Origin: Timonella corticicola
GTDB lineage: Bacteria; Actinomycetota; Actinomycetes; Actinomycetales; Cellulomonadaceae
Reading direction: 5' to 3'
Assembly (NCBI RefSeq): GCF_042683685.1
Contig: NZ_JBHUOP010000002.1
Span: 496,001 to 560,000, forward strand
DNA: 64,000 nucleotides
Under the pieces are notes generated by a model. It was given only the letters and a program-made list of their open reading frames with translations. It had not been told where the DNA came from and made no database searches. The position numbers and the translations under genes were made by a program. Below, one piece after another: positions 31,518 to 40,974 of this stretch (within the stretch, counting starts at the first letter, position 1; every line of letters begins with the position of its first letter).

Positions 31518-34500
31518 TTACGCGTTGATTCCGATGAAAGAGAACTCGAAGATCAGCTGCCTGTCTGCAGGCAGCCGGAACTCCGGATGCGTTTGCGAAC
31601 CCCACGTGTCATCTCCCGCCACTCCCCTACGCATGAGGGCGGGTCGAGCGATGGTGCGATGTACCGGGGGAAGCTCCGTGTGGTGCAGCGCATTCTCGAC
31701 CTCGAAGGGGGTCCAAGGAAGTGCCGAGAATTCCATGCCCGAACCCTCAAAGCGTAAGCCCCGCCCGCGAGCGTCGCTGACAGTTGCCCACCGCACCCCG
31801 GTGTGGTTGCCCGCCTCCTGCGGCCGCAGGTACTGCGTCAACTGCGTCGCCACCGGAGCCGAGTACACGCCAAGGCGTGCGCCAAGACGTCGGTCCGAAT
31901 AACTCTCCTCCGGCCCTTCGCCGTACCAGGTCAACTGGTCGAGTTCAGGGTCGAGGGCAAGCAGCACACCACATTCCGGAGCATCTGCGAGACCATCCCC
32001 TGGGTCAACCGTCAGTTGAACGGCAACTCGTCCATCGCCGAATACCCGATAGCTGAGCGCGGCCTGGCTTGCGGGAACAGTTGGCAGATCATAGGTGTAG
32101 GTGACTCGCGCACTGTCCTCAAGCGTCTCAAGGAATGGCTGGTCCGGTCTCCGCTCACTCACCGCGTATCTGCTGGCAAGGAGCCACTGCCCATCGAGTG
32201 ATGGAGCATTCCAGCCTCGCTCGTTCGAGGTGGGTGCATGCCAGAAGTTGGGTGTCGGCATACCCCGCAGGATTTCATGCTCGGGTCCGCCTCCACCAAA
32301 TCGGTAGGATTGCATGCCGCCGTACAGTCGCGAGAACAGCACAGTGAAGTTCTTTCCGTGCACCCCGATGTTATGGATGCCATCCACGATCTCGGGAGCG
32401 GCCGGGACGGAGGGGGAAGGAACAAACGAGCCAAACACGGCCTGGTCCCATGCCACCTCGTGGCCGACCTCAGCCCAGCGCTGGGGTGCACGAAGCCGGT
32501 AGGACACGTCCACCGCATATTCGCCGGGACCAGATGGAATCGTCACGGGTAACGGGTACTGCCTGACCTGTCCGGGGGAAACATCCGTGTCGAGGATTTC
32601 AGACGCGATTTCCTCACCCTCGTGCGACAAGGTCACCACACATTCGAATGCGGAGGTGTTGGTGAACAGGTACCGGTTCTCGATCGTCAGGGCGTCACGC
32701 TCGATCCGGGTGACGATGTCCCGATACACGTGGGTGACCTCTTGCGTGAACGGCTTGGGTGAGTGGTCCGCGAACAGGATGCCATTGCCGCAGAAGTCAC
32801 CATCGTGCGGTGCCTCGCCGTTGTCTCCGCCATAGCCGAAGAACCGCTGACCGAAACGATCGGTCATCGCAATCGCCTGATCGGCGAAGTCCCAGATGAA
32901 GCCACCTTGGAAGAGCGGTTCTCGATAGGCAAGATCAATGTACCGGTCCACGGCCCCGAACGAGTTGCCCATCGCATGCGCGAACTCGCACAGAATCATC
33001 GGTTTCTCGCGGTTTTCCCTCAGATACTCCTCGACCTTTGCCGCAGGCGTGTACATCTCACTGTGCACATCCGTAGTCTCGGGATGGCGTGGATCCCACG
33101 CGACGCCCTCGTAGTGCACCGGCCGGTCGTCGACCTCGTGGAAGTACTCCGTGACCTTCGCAAGGTTGGAACCGCCGTAGGACTCATTGCCGCACGACCA
33201 CATCACGATGCACGGATGGTTCTTGTCGCGTTCCACCATCGACCGGGCACGATCCAGCAGGGCTGGGAGCCATTCGGGACGGTCGCCGGGAACGGCCTCG
33301 GAGTCAGGTGCGTCGTGATAGCGGATGCGGTCCCACAGCCCGTGGCTCTCCAGGTTCATCTCGTCGATAACGTACAGGCCATACTCATCGCACAACTCAT
33401 AGAAATACGAGTTGTTCGGGTAATGGCTGGTTCGCACGGAGTTGAGCCCGAGCGCCTTGATCGTGCGGACATCAGCCTCCGTCTCCTCGCGCGTGACCAC
33501 CCGCCCGTTGAGGCCGAAGTCGTGCCGGTTGACACCCTTGAACACGATCCGTTGACCGTTGATCTTAAACACGCCGTCCTCAAGTGCGAACCGGCGTACG
33601 CCCACCCGCTGTGGAACGACCTCCACGATCTCGCCGTCCGGGTCGCGAACCTCGATGAGAACCTCGTACAGGTGCGGATGCTCGGCGCTCCACAGTCGAG
33701 GCTGATCAAGCCAGGTCACGAACGTGCCATCGCCCAGGTCCTTCAACTGTGTGCCATCAGCCAGCCGAACCACCGCACTGCCGCCGGTCAGATCCACCCT
33801 CACCGCCAACTCCGCGCCCGACAGGTCCTCGGACAACGTAGCCCGGACCCGCACGTCGCGTACATGCGCCACTGGCTGCCGGTACAACACCACGTCACGG
33901 AACAGACCAGAGAACCGGTAGAAGTCCTGATCCTCAATCCACGAGTGAGCACTCCACTTGAATACCTGAACGGCAAGCACATTCTCGCCATCGGCCAGGT
34001 GATCGGTCAGATCAAACTCACTCGGGGTGAACGAATCCGTGCCATAGCCGATGTAATGCCCGTTCAGCCACACCGCGAGCGCGCTCTCCGCGCCGTGGAA
34101 CACAACCGTCACCCGTTCGCCGACACCCACCGGGGTATCCAGCGTGAACCTCTTGACGTAACTCGCCACCGGGTTGAAGCGCTCGGGGATCTGACCCGGC
34201 ATGATCTGGTCGTGACCATCCCACGGGTACTGCGTGTTCGCGTAGTGTGGTCGGTCAAAGCCGTGCATCTGGATGTGCGCCGGAACCGGAATCTCATGCC
34301 AGAGCGACACATCGAATTCTGGGCTCTCGAACCCGGCCGGGGACTCGTCGGCAGTCGAGGCATAGTGGAAGCACCACTGTCCATTCAGGGACTGCTCAAA
34401 CGAGCTCACCCCTCTGCGGGCCTCCGCAGCGGACGCAAACCAGCGATGATCCGAATGCGCCCCGACCCTGTTCTCTGAGACATAGAGCGGATCGGCAATC

Positions 34501-34520
34501 CGCGAATACTGAAACGTCAC
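31518..34520 (-). CDS. lacZ: beta-galactosidase, GH2 (LacZ type)
   Basis: A 1000-residue GH2 enzyme with the five-domain LacZ architecture: N-terminal sugar-binding jelly roll, Ig-like domain, TIM barrel at about 330-620 and a C-terminal beta-sandwich domain. The acid/base is E446 in WSCGNESYGG and the nucleophile is E512 in ILCEFAHAMGNS. The segment KGVNRHDF is also present. The start is GTG at 34520, with AGGAG seven bases upstream and a four-base overlap with the permease stop. No signal peptide, so it hydrolyses imported galactosides. It is the last gene of a four-gene importer operon controlled by the divergent LacI regulator. Confidence 0.93.
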   Translation of the reverse strand: MTFQYSRIADPLYVSENRVGAHSDHRWFASAAEARRGVSSFEQSLNGQWCFHYASTADESPAGFESPEFDVSLWHEIPVPAHIQMHGFDRPHYANTQYPWDGHDQIMPGQIPERFNPVASYVKRFTLDTPVGVGERVTVVFHGAESALAVWLNGHYIGYGTDSFTPSEFDLTDHLADGENVLAVQVFKWSAHSWIEDQDFYRFSGLFRDVVLYRQPVAHVRDVRVRATLSEDLSGAELAVRVDLTGGSAVVRLADGTQLKDLGDGTFVTWLDQPRLWSAEHPHLYEVLIEVRDPDGEIVEVVPQRVGVRRFALEDGVFKINGQRIVFKGVNRHDFGLNGRVVTREETEADVRTIKALGLNSVRTSHYPNNSYFYELCDEYGLYVIDEMNLESHGLWDRIRYHDAPDSEAVPGDRPEWLPALLDRARSMVERDKNHPCIVMWSCGNESYGGSNLAKVTEYFHEVDDRPVHYEGVAWDPRHPETTDVHSEMYTPAAKVEEYLRENREKPMILCEFAHAMGNSFGAVDRYIDLAYREPLFQGGFIWDFADQAIAMTDRFGQRFFGYGGDNGEAPHDGDFCGNGILFADHSPKPFTQEVTHVYRDIVTRIERDALTIENRYLFTNTSAFECVVTLSHEGEEIASEILDTDVSPGQVRQYPLPVTIPSGPGEYAVDVSYRLRAPQRWAEVGHEVAWDQAVFGSFVPSPSVPAAPEIVDGIHNIGVHGKNFTVLFSRLYGGMQSYRFGGGGPEHEILRGMPTPNFWHAPTSNERGWNAPSLDGQWLLASRYAVSERRPDQPFLETLEDSARVTYTYDLPTVPASQAALSYRVFGDGRVAVQLTVDPGDGLADAPECGVLLALDPELDQLTWYGEGPEESYSDRRLGARLGVYSAPVATQLTQYLRPQEAGNHTGVRWATVSDARGRGLRFEGSGMEFSALPWTPFEVENALHHTELPPVHRTIARPALMRRGVAGDDTWGSQTHPEFRLPADRQLIFEFSFIGINA

Positions 34521-35338
34521 TTGATAGCTCCTGTCATGCCCTCGGCGAAGCTGCGCTGCAGAACCAAGAAGATGATCATCGCGGGAAGCGAGGCGATCAG
34601 CACGGCCAGCATGAGGACCCCATAATCGGTGACGTAGCCAGCGCTCAGGTTGGAGATGAGCATTGGCATCGTCTGATATTCGTTCTTGACCAAGATGACC
34701 TTGGGCCACAGGAAGTTGTTCCACGCCGTCATGAACGTGATAACCGCTGCGGCCGAATAGGTCGCGCGCATGGTTGGCGCATAGATGCGCGCGAAGATCG
34801 CGATCTCGCTCAACCCATCAAGACGCGCCGCCTCAAGGATCTCGTGCGGGAAGTTACGTGAGGCCTGCCTGAACAGCAGGATCAGGAACGGTGTCGAGAC
34901 CGCGGGCAGGATGACAGCCCACGCCGAGTTCACCATCCCGAAGTCCGCGAACATCCGAAACAGCGGGATCATGATTGCCGCAAAGGGAATCATCATCGCG
35001 AGCAACAGGATCCCCATGACAATGTCCTTGCCCTTGGAGTGATAGACCTCGAAGCCATATCCCGCGATCGAGCAGATCACCAGAGCCAGCACTGTCGTGC
35101 CGACCGCGTACAGCGAGGAGTACCACAGCGCGGCCCCAAGATTGGTCTGATCCATGAGCACCTGCAGGTTGCTCAGCAGATGTGTGCCCGGAATCAGTTT
35201 GGAGTTGAGCACATCGCGGCTCGTGTTCGTTGCGGACACAAGCATGAAGTACAGGGGAAACAGCGAGAACAGCGCGAACACCGTCAGGAATGCATAGCCG
35301 GGAACCCGGTGCCATTTCTTAGTCACGCTTATCACCAA
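34517..35338 (-). CDS. carbohydrate ABC transporter permease (MalG type)
   Basis: A 273-residue permease with six membrane helices and the EAA loop EAARLDGLSEIAIFARIYAP that contacts the ATPase. It belongs to the CUT1 family and pairs with the MalF-type permease that overlaps its start by 20 bases. It also overlaps lacZ by four bases (GTGA). It would move galactosides delivered by the lipoprotein at 36372. No ATPase gene is in the operon. Confidence 0.9.
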   Translation of the reverse strand: MVISVTKKWHRVPGYAFLTVFALFSLFPLYFMLVSATNTSRDVLNSKLIPGTHLLSNLQVLMDQTNLGAALWYSSLYAVGTTVLALVICSIAGYGFEVYHSKGKDIVMGILLLAMMIPFAAIMIPLFRMFADFGMVNSAWAVILPAVSTPFLILLFRQASRNFPHEILEAARLDGLSEIAIFARIYAPTMRATYSAAAVITFMTAWNNFLWPKVILVKNEYQTMPMLISNLSAGYVTDYGVLMLAVLIASLPAMIIFLVLQRSFAEGMTGAIK

Positions 35339-36263
35339 CTCTCATTTGAACGAGCGCCAGCACAGCGACAAGGATCAGGATCACGTAGGAGATCGCCGAG
35401 GCGTACCCGAAGTTCGGGTTCTTCTGGAAGGACACCTCGTACAGGTAGTGGGACATGGTCATCGACTGGTATGCCGGCCCACCTCGGGTAAGGTTCCAGG
35501 ACTCGTCGAACAGTTGCAGCGTTCCGTTGGTGGACATGATCGCGGTGAGCAGGATCATTGGCTTGAGTTGCGGCAGCGTGACGTAGAAGAACGTCTTGAT
35601 CGAGTTGGCACCGTCAATCTTTGCCGCCTCAAGGCTTGAATAGTCGATGTTTTGAAGGGCTGCCAGGTAGAACACCATGTTGTAGCCGGTCCAGCGCCAG
35701 ATCAAACCGAGGATGATCACAAACCTCGCCGTATCCGGCTGACCAAGCCAGTTCACTGGGTTGTCCAGGATTCCCAGACCCGTCAACGCATCGTTGACAA
35801 ACCCATCGTTTGCGAACAGGGTGCGGAACACGAGTGAATACGACACGAGTGAGACCGCACACGGCAGGAAGATCGCGGTGCGCCACAGGCCCTTGAACCG
35901 CAGGTTCCGGTCGTTGAGCAGGTTGGCCAGAATCAATGCCAGGACCAGCATGATAGGGACTTGGATGATCAGATAGATGAATGTGTTCTTCAGGGTCATC
36001 TTGAAGATTTCATCCTCAAGGAGACGCGCGTAGTTGAAGTACAGCGGGTCTGCGAAGTCCATCTTGGTGCCGCGTCCGGTCTGTAGCGACAGGATGAAGG
36101 CTTGAATCATCGGATAGAAGCTCATGACCGCGATCATGAGCGCGGCTGGGAGCAGGAACGTCCAACCGGTGAGGTTCCGGCGGCGCTCATTGTGCGTCAA
36201 CGTCGGTGAGAGATTATGGGAGCTGGGCTTTTTCTTTGCTGATCGTGTCAGTGCAAGCGCCAT
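35319..36263 (-). CDS. carbohydrate ABC transporter permease (MalF type)
   Basis: A CUT1-family permease of about 314 residues with a basic N-terminus, six membrane helices and an EAA-type motif LEAAKIDGANSIKTFFYVTLP. The ATG at 36263 is preferred because AGGTAGG lies eight bases upstream; a GTG three codons earlier is the alternative. It follows the binding-protein gene after a hairpin-containing gap of about 110 bases and overlaps the second permease. Substrate by context is a galactoside. Confidence 0.9.
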   Translation of the reverse strand: MALALTRSAKKKPSSHNLSPTLTHNERRRNLTGWTFLLPAALMIAVMSFYPMIQAFILSLQTGRGTKMDFADPLYFNYARLLEDEIFKMTLKNTFIYLIIQVPIMLVLALILANLLNDRNLRFKGLWRTAIFLPCAVSLVSYSLVFRTLFANDGFVNDALTGLGILDNPVNWLGQPDTARFVIILGLIWRWTGYNMVFYLAALQNIDYSSLEAAKIDGANSIKTFFYVTLPQLKPMILLTAIMSTNGTLQLFDESWNLTRGGPAYQSMTMSHYLYEVSFQKNPNFGYASAISYVILILVAVLALVQMRVGDKRD

Positions 36264-36322
36264 TGCCGACACCTACCTTTCGGTGTTGTCCGTCCGAAAT
36301 TTCTGGAGCATCAAATTGGTGG

Positions 36323-36356
36323 GCCGAGGAGAGGTTCGCTCATCCCTCTCCTCGGC
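36323..36356 (-). terminator. intercistronic hairpin after the galactoside-binding protein gene
   Basis: GCCGAGGAGAGG / CCTCTCCTCGGC, a perfect 12-base stem with a ten-base loop, lies between the binding-protein stop and the first permease. It is placed to lower permease expression relative to the binding protein. Confidence 0.65.
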
Positions 36357-36371
36357 CTCATCTCACGATGC

Positions 36372-37682
36372 TCAGTTCATCGCGAACTCAACATTCTTCT
36401 GAGCATCAGCCAGCGCGGTCTCTGGGTCTGCTCCACCGATGATCTGGGTGATGGCTGCTGATACCGCATCACGGCCCTCGTAGTAGTAGGCACCCGTGTT
36501 GTTCTGTGGCACGGAGGAGCCGAACTCGACGACCTTCTGGAAAATTGGCTCGCCGCTGAAGAACTCCTGTGGTTCGGCGTAGACGCTCGAATCCCCTGCC
36601 GGGGTCCAGTTGGCCACAGCACCTGCCTGCGGCAGGATCGTGTCATACAGTTCGGTTGAGCCTGCGAAGGTTGCTTTCAGGAAGTCCTGGGCTAGTTCAG
36701 CATTCGCAGTAGAACTGATCGCCCACGATGAGCCACCGTTTGCGGAGTAGTTGGTGGCACCCGCGGTGCCAAGCTTTGGCAAGTTGGTGATGTCCCAGTT
36801 TCCGCTCTGGTCCTCTGCGGTTTGAATAGAACCAACGATCCATACACCATTGATGGTGCCTGCAACCTCACCGTTGACCAGGGTTGCAATGTACTCATCC
36901 CACGAGTTGACCTGGGTCAAGATACCCTTGTCCACGAGTTCCTTGTAGGTCTCGATCGCTGCAAGCAGTGCCTCGTTGTCGGTGATGGTTGGGTTACCTT
37001 CCGCATCAAACAGGCTCGCTCCGGCGGACTGCAGCATCATCATGATGGTGTCAGCCTCACCTGCTACTCCGGACAGGAGCGCCTTTCCAGTCTCGTTCTT
37101 GACCTGCTCGCCCAGTTCGATGAACCGCTCGTAGGTTGTGTCAGTGAAATCGGAGATTGTGAGGCCTGCCTCTTCGAGAATATCGGTGCGATATGCGCCG
37201 ATTGCAGTTCCCGCATCGAACGGAACGCCGTAGTTGACCCCGTCGAGGACCGAGTAGGCGAGAACGCCATCCGGGAACTCTGAGAAGTCGATGCCCGAGT
37301 CGGAGAAGTCAGTGAACAGGTCCGGGTAGTTGATGACGTTCTTCTGGAATGCGTTGTTCTGCATCAAAAAGATGTCTGGTAGTTCATCAAACGCTTGTGA
37401 CTGAGCCAACGTGGTGAGTTTGGTCTGCAAGTCATCCCATGGGGTTTCCACGATGTTGAGCTTGAAGTCCGGGTGGTCTTTTTGGTAGACCTTCTCAGCT
37501 TCCTGCATCGCGTAGATGTTGAAGGATGGGTCCCAGGTCCACACGGTGAGAGTGTTGTCACCGTTGCTTCCGGTGGGCCCGCCCGTAGTGCCTTCGTTGT
37601 CGTTGCCACAGGCAGTTAGAGCGAGTGTTGCTGGCAGTGCGATAGCCAGAGCCATTGCGCACAACTTCTTGGTGCTCTTCAT
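36372..37682 (-). CDS. carbohydrate-binding lipoprotein of ABC transporter
   Basis: A 436-residue CUT1-type solute-binding lipoprotein. Its signal peptide ends in lipobox ALTAC (Cys about residue 24), followed by an acidic and Gly-rich linker. The binding-protein fold begins NTLTVWTWDPSFNIYAMQEA. Other family segments are FDELPDIFLMQNNAFQKN and GEVAGTINGVWIVGSIQ. AAGGAAA eight bases upstream supports the start at 37682. First gene of the lac operon, under a promoter carrying LacI-type palindromes. The ligand is probably a beta-galactoside oligosaccharide, inferred from lacZ. Confidence 0.9.
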   Translation of the reverse strand: MKSTKKLCAMALAIALPATLALTACGNDNEGTTGGPTGSNGDNTLTVWTWDPSFNIYAMQEAEKVYQKDHPDFKLNIVETPWDDLQTKLTTLAQSQAFDELPDIFLMQNNAFQKNVINYPDLFTDFSDSGIDFSEFPDGVLAYSVLDGVNYGVPFDAGTAIGAYRTDILEEAGLTISDFTDTTYERFIELGEQVKNETGKALLSGVAGEADTIMMMLQSAGASLFDAEGNPTITDNEALLAAIETYKELVDKGILTQVNSWDEYIATLVNGEVAGTINGVWIVGSIQTAEDQSGNWDITNLPKLGTAGATNYSANGGSSWAISSTANAELAQDFLKATFAGSTELYDTILPQAGAVANWTPAGDSSVYAEPQEFFSGEPIFQKVVEFGSSVPQNNTGAYYYEGRDAVSAAITQIIGGADPETALADAQKNVEFAMN

Positions 37683-37842
37683 GGTGAGCGTTTCCTTCCG
37701 TGCATTTCGTCTTTGAATACGGAACTGTTGCGCGTCGATCGAGCGGACAATTGCTTGACGTCCTTGCCTCGCGCTTGCTGCAGTGGCTTTCACACGCCGC
37801 AGCAATCCGCCAGATCTGGCCACTGTGTGACCCGCACTTCAG

Positions 37843-37960
37843 ATGTTTACGTAAACATATTACGCCTCGAAGATCGCAGCGCAAGAGCGCAATAATTGCA
37901 AAAAGATAACGATTATGACGGTGAGGGAGACACAAAACAGGAGAATGTTTACGTAACATT
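37843..37960. promoter_or_regulatory. two LacI-type operators in the lac divergent region
   Basis: A perfect 16-base palindrome ATGTTTACGTAAACAT (37843-37858) and a near-copy AATGTTTACGTAACATT (37944-37960) lie 101 bases apart between the divergent binding-protein and regulator genes. The second lies just upstream of an extended -10 element (TGCTATGAT, ending 37987). They are the likely binding sites of the adjacent LacI-family protein and would allow looping and autoregulation. Confidence 0.75.
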
Positions 37961-37994
37961 TTCTTGTGACGATAGTGTTGCTATGATCGCCAAC

Positions 37995-39029
37995 ATGCAC
38001 AGGATGCAACGAAGCACCACACGAACCCGAGGCCCCTCAATCCAAGACGTGGCCCGACTCGCAGGCGTGTCCGCGCAGACCGTGTCGCGTGTTTCCACAG
38101 GCTCCCAGCCAGTCAAGGAGGACACCCGCGAGCGCGTGATCAACGCGATGGAGAAGCTCGGGTACACCCCGAATAGAGCTGCCCGCGCCCTACGCAACGG
38201 CAAGTTCCACTCCATTGGTGTCATCAGCCAGCGGTTCGAACGCACCGGTGAAACCCTGACCATAGCGAGCATCACCGACGCACTCGAAGAACGCGGCTAC
38301 TCCATCAGCCTGTTCCAGGCACATCAGCCACAGTCGAGCGAACGCCTCAACGATCCCAAAAAACTGCTGAACCAGACGGTTGACGGCCTCATCATCGTGC
38401 ACGCCGGGGACTCAGTCCACAGGGGCCTTTCCGTTCCACGGGCACTCCCGGTGGCCGTGAGCGACTCCCGGCTTCGCGGCGAGTATCCATCCGTGCTGAG
38501 CACCCAGGTACAGGGTTCGATTGACGCGGTGGAACATCTGCTCAGCCTCGGACATCGCACCGTACACCACATTGCTGGACACCCAAAGTCCCACCCGGCA
38601 GCGGACCGCAAGGACACCTGGTACAACCACCTGCTCAGCCTCGGCATTCGACCCCCCACGCCCTGGCAGGGCGACTGGACCGCACAGTCGGGCTACCAAG
38701 CAGGCCAAGAGATTGCGCGGGATCCTGATATCACAGCCGTCTACTGCGCCAACGACGAGATGGCATTTGGCCTGATCCGGGCCCTACACGAACATGGGCG
38801 CCGCGTTCCCGAGGACGTCTCGATCGTCGGATTCGATGCGATCTCGCTGTCCGAGTTCTCCGCGCCGCCGCTCACCACGATCAAGCAGGACTTCCCCAAA
38901 ATGGGCCGCGAGTTGGTACGCATTGTTCTCGAACAGATCGAGTCAGGGAAGCCCGCCCCACCCACCAATCTGCCGATTCCCACGGAATTGATCGTACGAG
39001 GCTCGACCGCACCGCCTCGGCAACGCTAA
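37995..39029 (+). CDS. LacI-family regulator of the beta-galactoside operon
   Basis: A 344-residue LacI/GalR protein. Helix-turn-helix and hinge lie at about 14-60 (IQDVARLAGVSAQTVSRVST) and the ligand domain follows (IGVISQRFERTGETLTIASI, LGHRTVHHIAG, AVYCANDEMAFGLI, PEDVSIVGFD). The start at 37995 is chosen because TATGAT (37982-37987) with an extended TG would start transcription at about that A, giving a leaderless message; no ribosome site precedes any start. ATG 38004 is an alternative. It probably represses the divergent lac operon and itself through the two palindromes. The stop is followed by a strong terminator. Confidence 0.88.
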   Translation: MHRMQRSTTRTRGPSIQDVARLAGVSAQTVSRVSTGSQPVKEDTRERVINAMEKLGYTPNRAARALRNGKFHSIGVISQRFERTGETLTIASITDALEERGYSISLFQAHQPQSSERLNDPKKLLNQTVDGLIIVHAGDSVHRGLSVPRALPVAVSDSRLRGEYPSVLSTQVQGSIDAVEHLLSLGHRTVHHIAGHPKSHPAADRKDTWYNHLLSLGIRPPTPWQGDWTAQSGYQAGQEIARDPDITAVYCANDEMAFGLIRALHEHGRRVPEDVSIVGFDAISLSEFSAPPLTTIKQDFPKMGRELVRIVLEQIESGKPAPPTNLPIPTELIVRGSTAPPRQR

Positions 39030-39277
39030 CGTTCCGCATTGATGCACTGTGGGCAAGCAATCCGTGTATACACGGTCACGTCGCATCGGGCTTTTCGTGG
39101 GTGCAGCGCTTGTCATTATGATTAGCGACGATTCGACTAGAAAGCCTCAACCTCACGACCCAGCCCTGCTAGAATGCGGTGCTCCACCTCGTGCTATTTC
39201 CGGTTACCCCAGCGCAACAGCCTCTTCTCCCGTAGCCAACTCGTCGCCAATCCGCAGTTTGAAAGGCACGTAGAAAC
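39030..39277. other. 248-bp gap before the lac/kdu terminator
   Basis: No gene, repeat or operator was recognised between the LacI stop and the terminator hairpin. A 16-base stretch (CAACTCGTCGCCAATC) also occurs near 22817, which is probably incidental. Confidence 0.4.
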
Positions 39278-39317
39278 GGGCTGAGGCCAGAACCCTTCAG
39301 GGTTCTGGCCTCAGCCC
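39278..39317. terminator. bidirectional terminator between lacI and kduI
   Basis: GGGCTGAGGCCAGAACCCT and its complement form an 18-19-base perfect stem with a very short loop, placed between the convergent LacI gene and the uronate operon end (kduI stop at 39336). Confidence 0.85.
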
Positions 39318-39335
39318 TATCAGTTGACAGACAAA

Positions 39336-40178
39336 CTACCTGAGCTCGGTGATAGGGGCAGCGTCCATGTCGTCAAACGCCTGGTTTTCACCGGCCATTG
39401 CCCAAATGAACGAGTAGGCTGCGGTACCAACCCCCGAGTGCAGCGACCACGACGGCGAGATGACTGCCTGGCGGTCCCCGACGATGATGTGGCGGGTCTC
39501 CTCGCGCTCACCCATCAGGTGAATCACGCGAGCATCCTGCGGCACGTCAAAGTACAGGTAGCACTCCGTGCGACGGTCGTGGGTGTGAGCGGGCATCGTG
39601 TTCCACATCGAACCCTCGTGCAGCGTGGTGACGCCCATGACGATCTGACAGCTCTTGATGCCGTTCTCATGGATGTACTGGTTCAGGGAACGACGGTTTG
39701 ACGTGACCTGGTCACCAAGTTCCCGCACCGTTCCCTCGCCTGGTCGAACCAAGGCAGCAGGATATGAGGTGTGTGCTGGCGCGGAGAACAGGTAGAACTG
39801 TGCGCCCTGCGAACCCTCAGCATCGCGGAAGGCAACGTCCTTGATTCCGCGGCCCAGGTACAGGCAGGCACCCTTGATGAGTTCGTAGGCCTCGCCATCA
39901 GCGGTGACCGTGCCCGTGTCACCCACGTTGATGATGCCGACCTCACGGTGTTCGAGGAAGTAGTCGCTACGGATCTCTGGGTATCCGGTCAACGCGAGTT
40001 CCGCGCCTGCGGGAACCGCGCCGCCGAGCACGATGCGATCGTGATGGGTGTAGGTCAGTACGATCTCGCCGGGTACGAAAACGTCCTCGATGAGGTAGGT
40101 CTCACGCAGTTCCTCCTGGGTCATCAGTGGAATCTGGTCGGGATTGGTCGCGTAGCGCTGTGGAATGTGGTGGGACAT
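39336..40178 (-). CDS. kduI: 5-dehydro-4-deoxy-D-glucuronate isomerase (KduI)
   Basis: A 280-residue cupin-type metalloisomerase that converts 4-deoxy-5-ketouronate to 2,5-diketo-3-deoxygluconate in the breakdown of unsaturated uronic acids. The zinc ligands are present: H198 and H200 in MPAHTHDRRTECYLYF, E205, and H247 in SWSLHSG. The spacing is the same as in E. coli KduI. Start at 40178. Last gene of the uronate operon, 31 bases after kduD. A decayed 3' fragment of a second kduI lies at 52399-52509. Confidence 0.95.
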   Translation of the reverse strand: MSHHIPQRYATNPDQIPLMTQEELRETYLIEDVFVPGEIVLTYTHHDRIVLGGAVPAGAELALTGYPEIRSDYFLEHREVGIINVGDTGTVTADGEAYELIKGACLYLGRGIKDVAFRDAEGSQGAQFYLFSAPAHTSYPAALVRPGEGTVRELGDQVTSNRRSLNQYIHENGIKSCQIVMGVTTLHEGSMWNTMPAHTHDRRTECYLYFDVPQDARVIHLMGEREETRHIIVGDRQAVISPSWSLHSGVGTAAYSFIWAMAGENQAFDDMDAAPITELR

Positions 40179-40209
40179 GGTGTGCTCCTTCTTAAGTGAA
40201 TGTGTGGGG

Positions 40210-40974
40210 TTAGCGGACCAGCCAGCCGCCGTCGACTGGGATGACCGCGCCGGTGACATATGAGGCCGCTTGGGAGGCGAGGAACACGAATGCTCCCTGC
40301 AGGTCTTGCGGGGTACCCCAACGTCCGGCGGGGATGCGGGAGATGATCGACTTCTCACGTTCGACATCAGCGCGGATGGGAGCGGTGTTGTCGGTGGCCA
40401 TGTATCCCGGGGCAATAGCGTTCACGGTGACGCCGGATGCAGCCCATTCGTTTGCGAACGCCTTGGTCAGGCCCGCCACGGCATGCTTGGAGGCGGTGTA
40501 GCCGGGCACGAGGATTCCGCCCTGGAACGACAGCATCGAGGCGACGTTGATGATGCGTCCATGGCCCTGCGCGATCATGTGGCGGCCAGCGGCCTGAGAC
40601 AGGTGGAACACGGCGTCGAGGTTGACTGCCAACACCTCGTCCCAGTCCTGTGCCGAGTGTTCCACAGCCGGTGCACGGCGGATCGTGCCTGCGTTGTTGA
40701 TCAGGATGTCGAGGCGACCGAGCTCAGCGACCACAGCATCAACGTGCGCGCTCAACTCATCGGGGGTTGCTGCACCAAGGTCGCTCTGCAGACGCACGAC
40801 ACGACCGCCACGCGCTTCAATCAACGCCGCAGTCTCTTCTGCCGAGCTCCGGTCGAGCAGAGCGATATCCGCGCCAGCCTCAGCGAGCGCAACCGCCGCA
40901 CCCTGGCCGAGGCCACGCGCGGAGCCGGTGATGAGCGCTACGCGCCCCTCCAGGCTGAAGGAATCCAAAATCAT
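40210..40974 (-). CDS. kduD: 2-dehydro-3-deoxy-D-gluconate 5-dehydrogenase (KduD)
   Basis: A 254-residue short-chain dehydrogenase. The cofactor motif is TGSARGLGQG (16-25), with NNAG at 93-96, S146 and the catalytic Y159 and K163 in GYTASKH. In the Kdu pathway it reduces 2,5-diketo-3-deoxygluconate to 2-keto-3-deoxygluconate. It sits between the FAH-family gene (four-base overlap) and kduI, which supports this specific assignment over a generic SDR. No membrane or signal sequence. Confidence 0.9.
   Translation of the reverse strand: MILDSFSLEGRVALITGSARGLGQGAAVALAEAGADIALLDRSSAEETAALIEARGGRVVRLQSDLGAATPDELSAHVDAVVAELGRLDILINNAGTIRRAPAVEHSAQDWDEVLAVNLDAVFHLSQAAGRHMIAQGHGRIINVASMLSFQGGILVPGYTASKHAVAGLTKAFANEWAASGVTVNAIAPGYMATDNTAPIRADVEREKSIISRIPAGRWGTPQDLQGAFVFLASQAASYVTGAVIPVDGGWLVR

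Noticed and set aside
32763..34478. A 571-codon open frame on the plus strand
   Set aside because: It is entirely antisense to the beta-galactosidase gene, whose catalytic motifs are intact. Composition is that of a codon-phase shadow.
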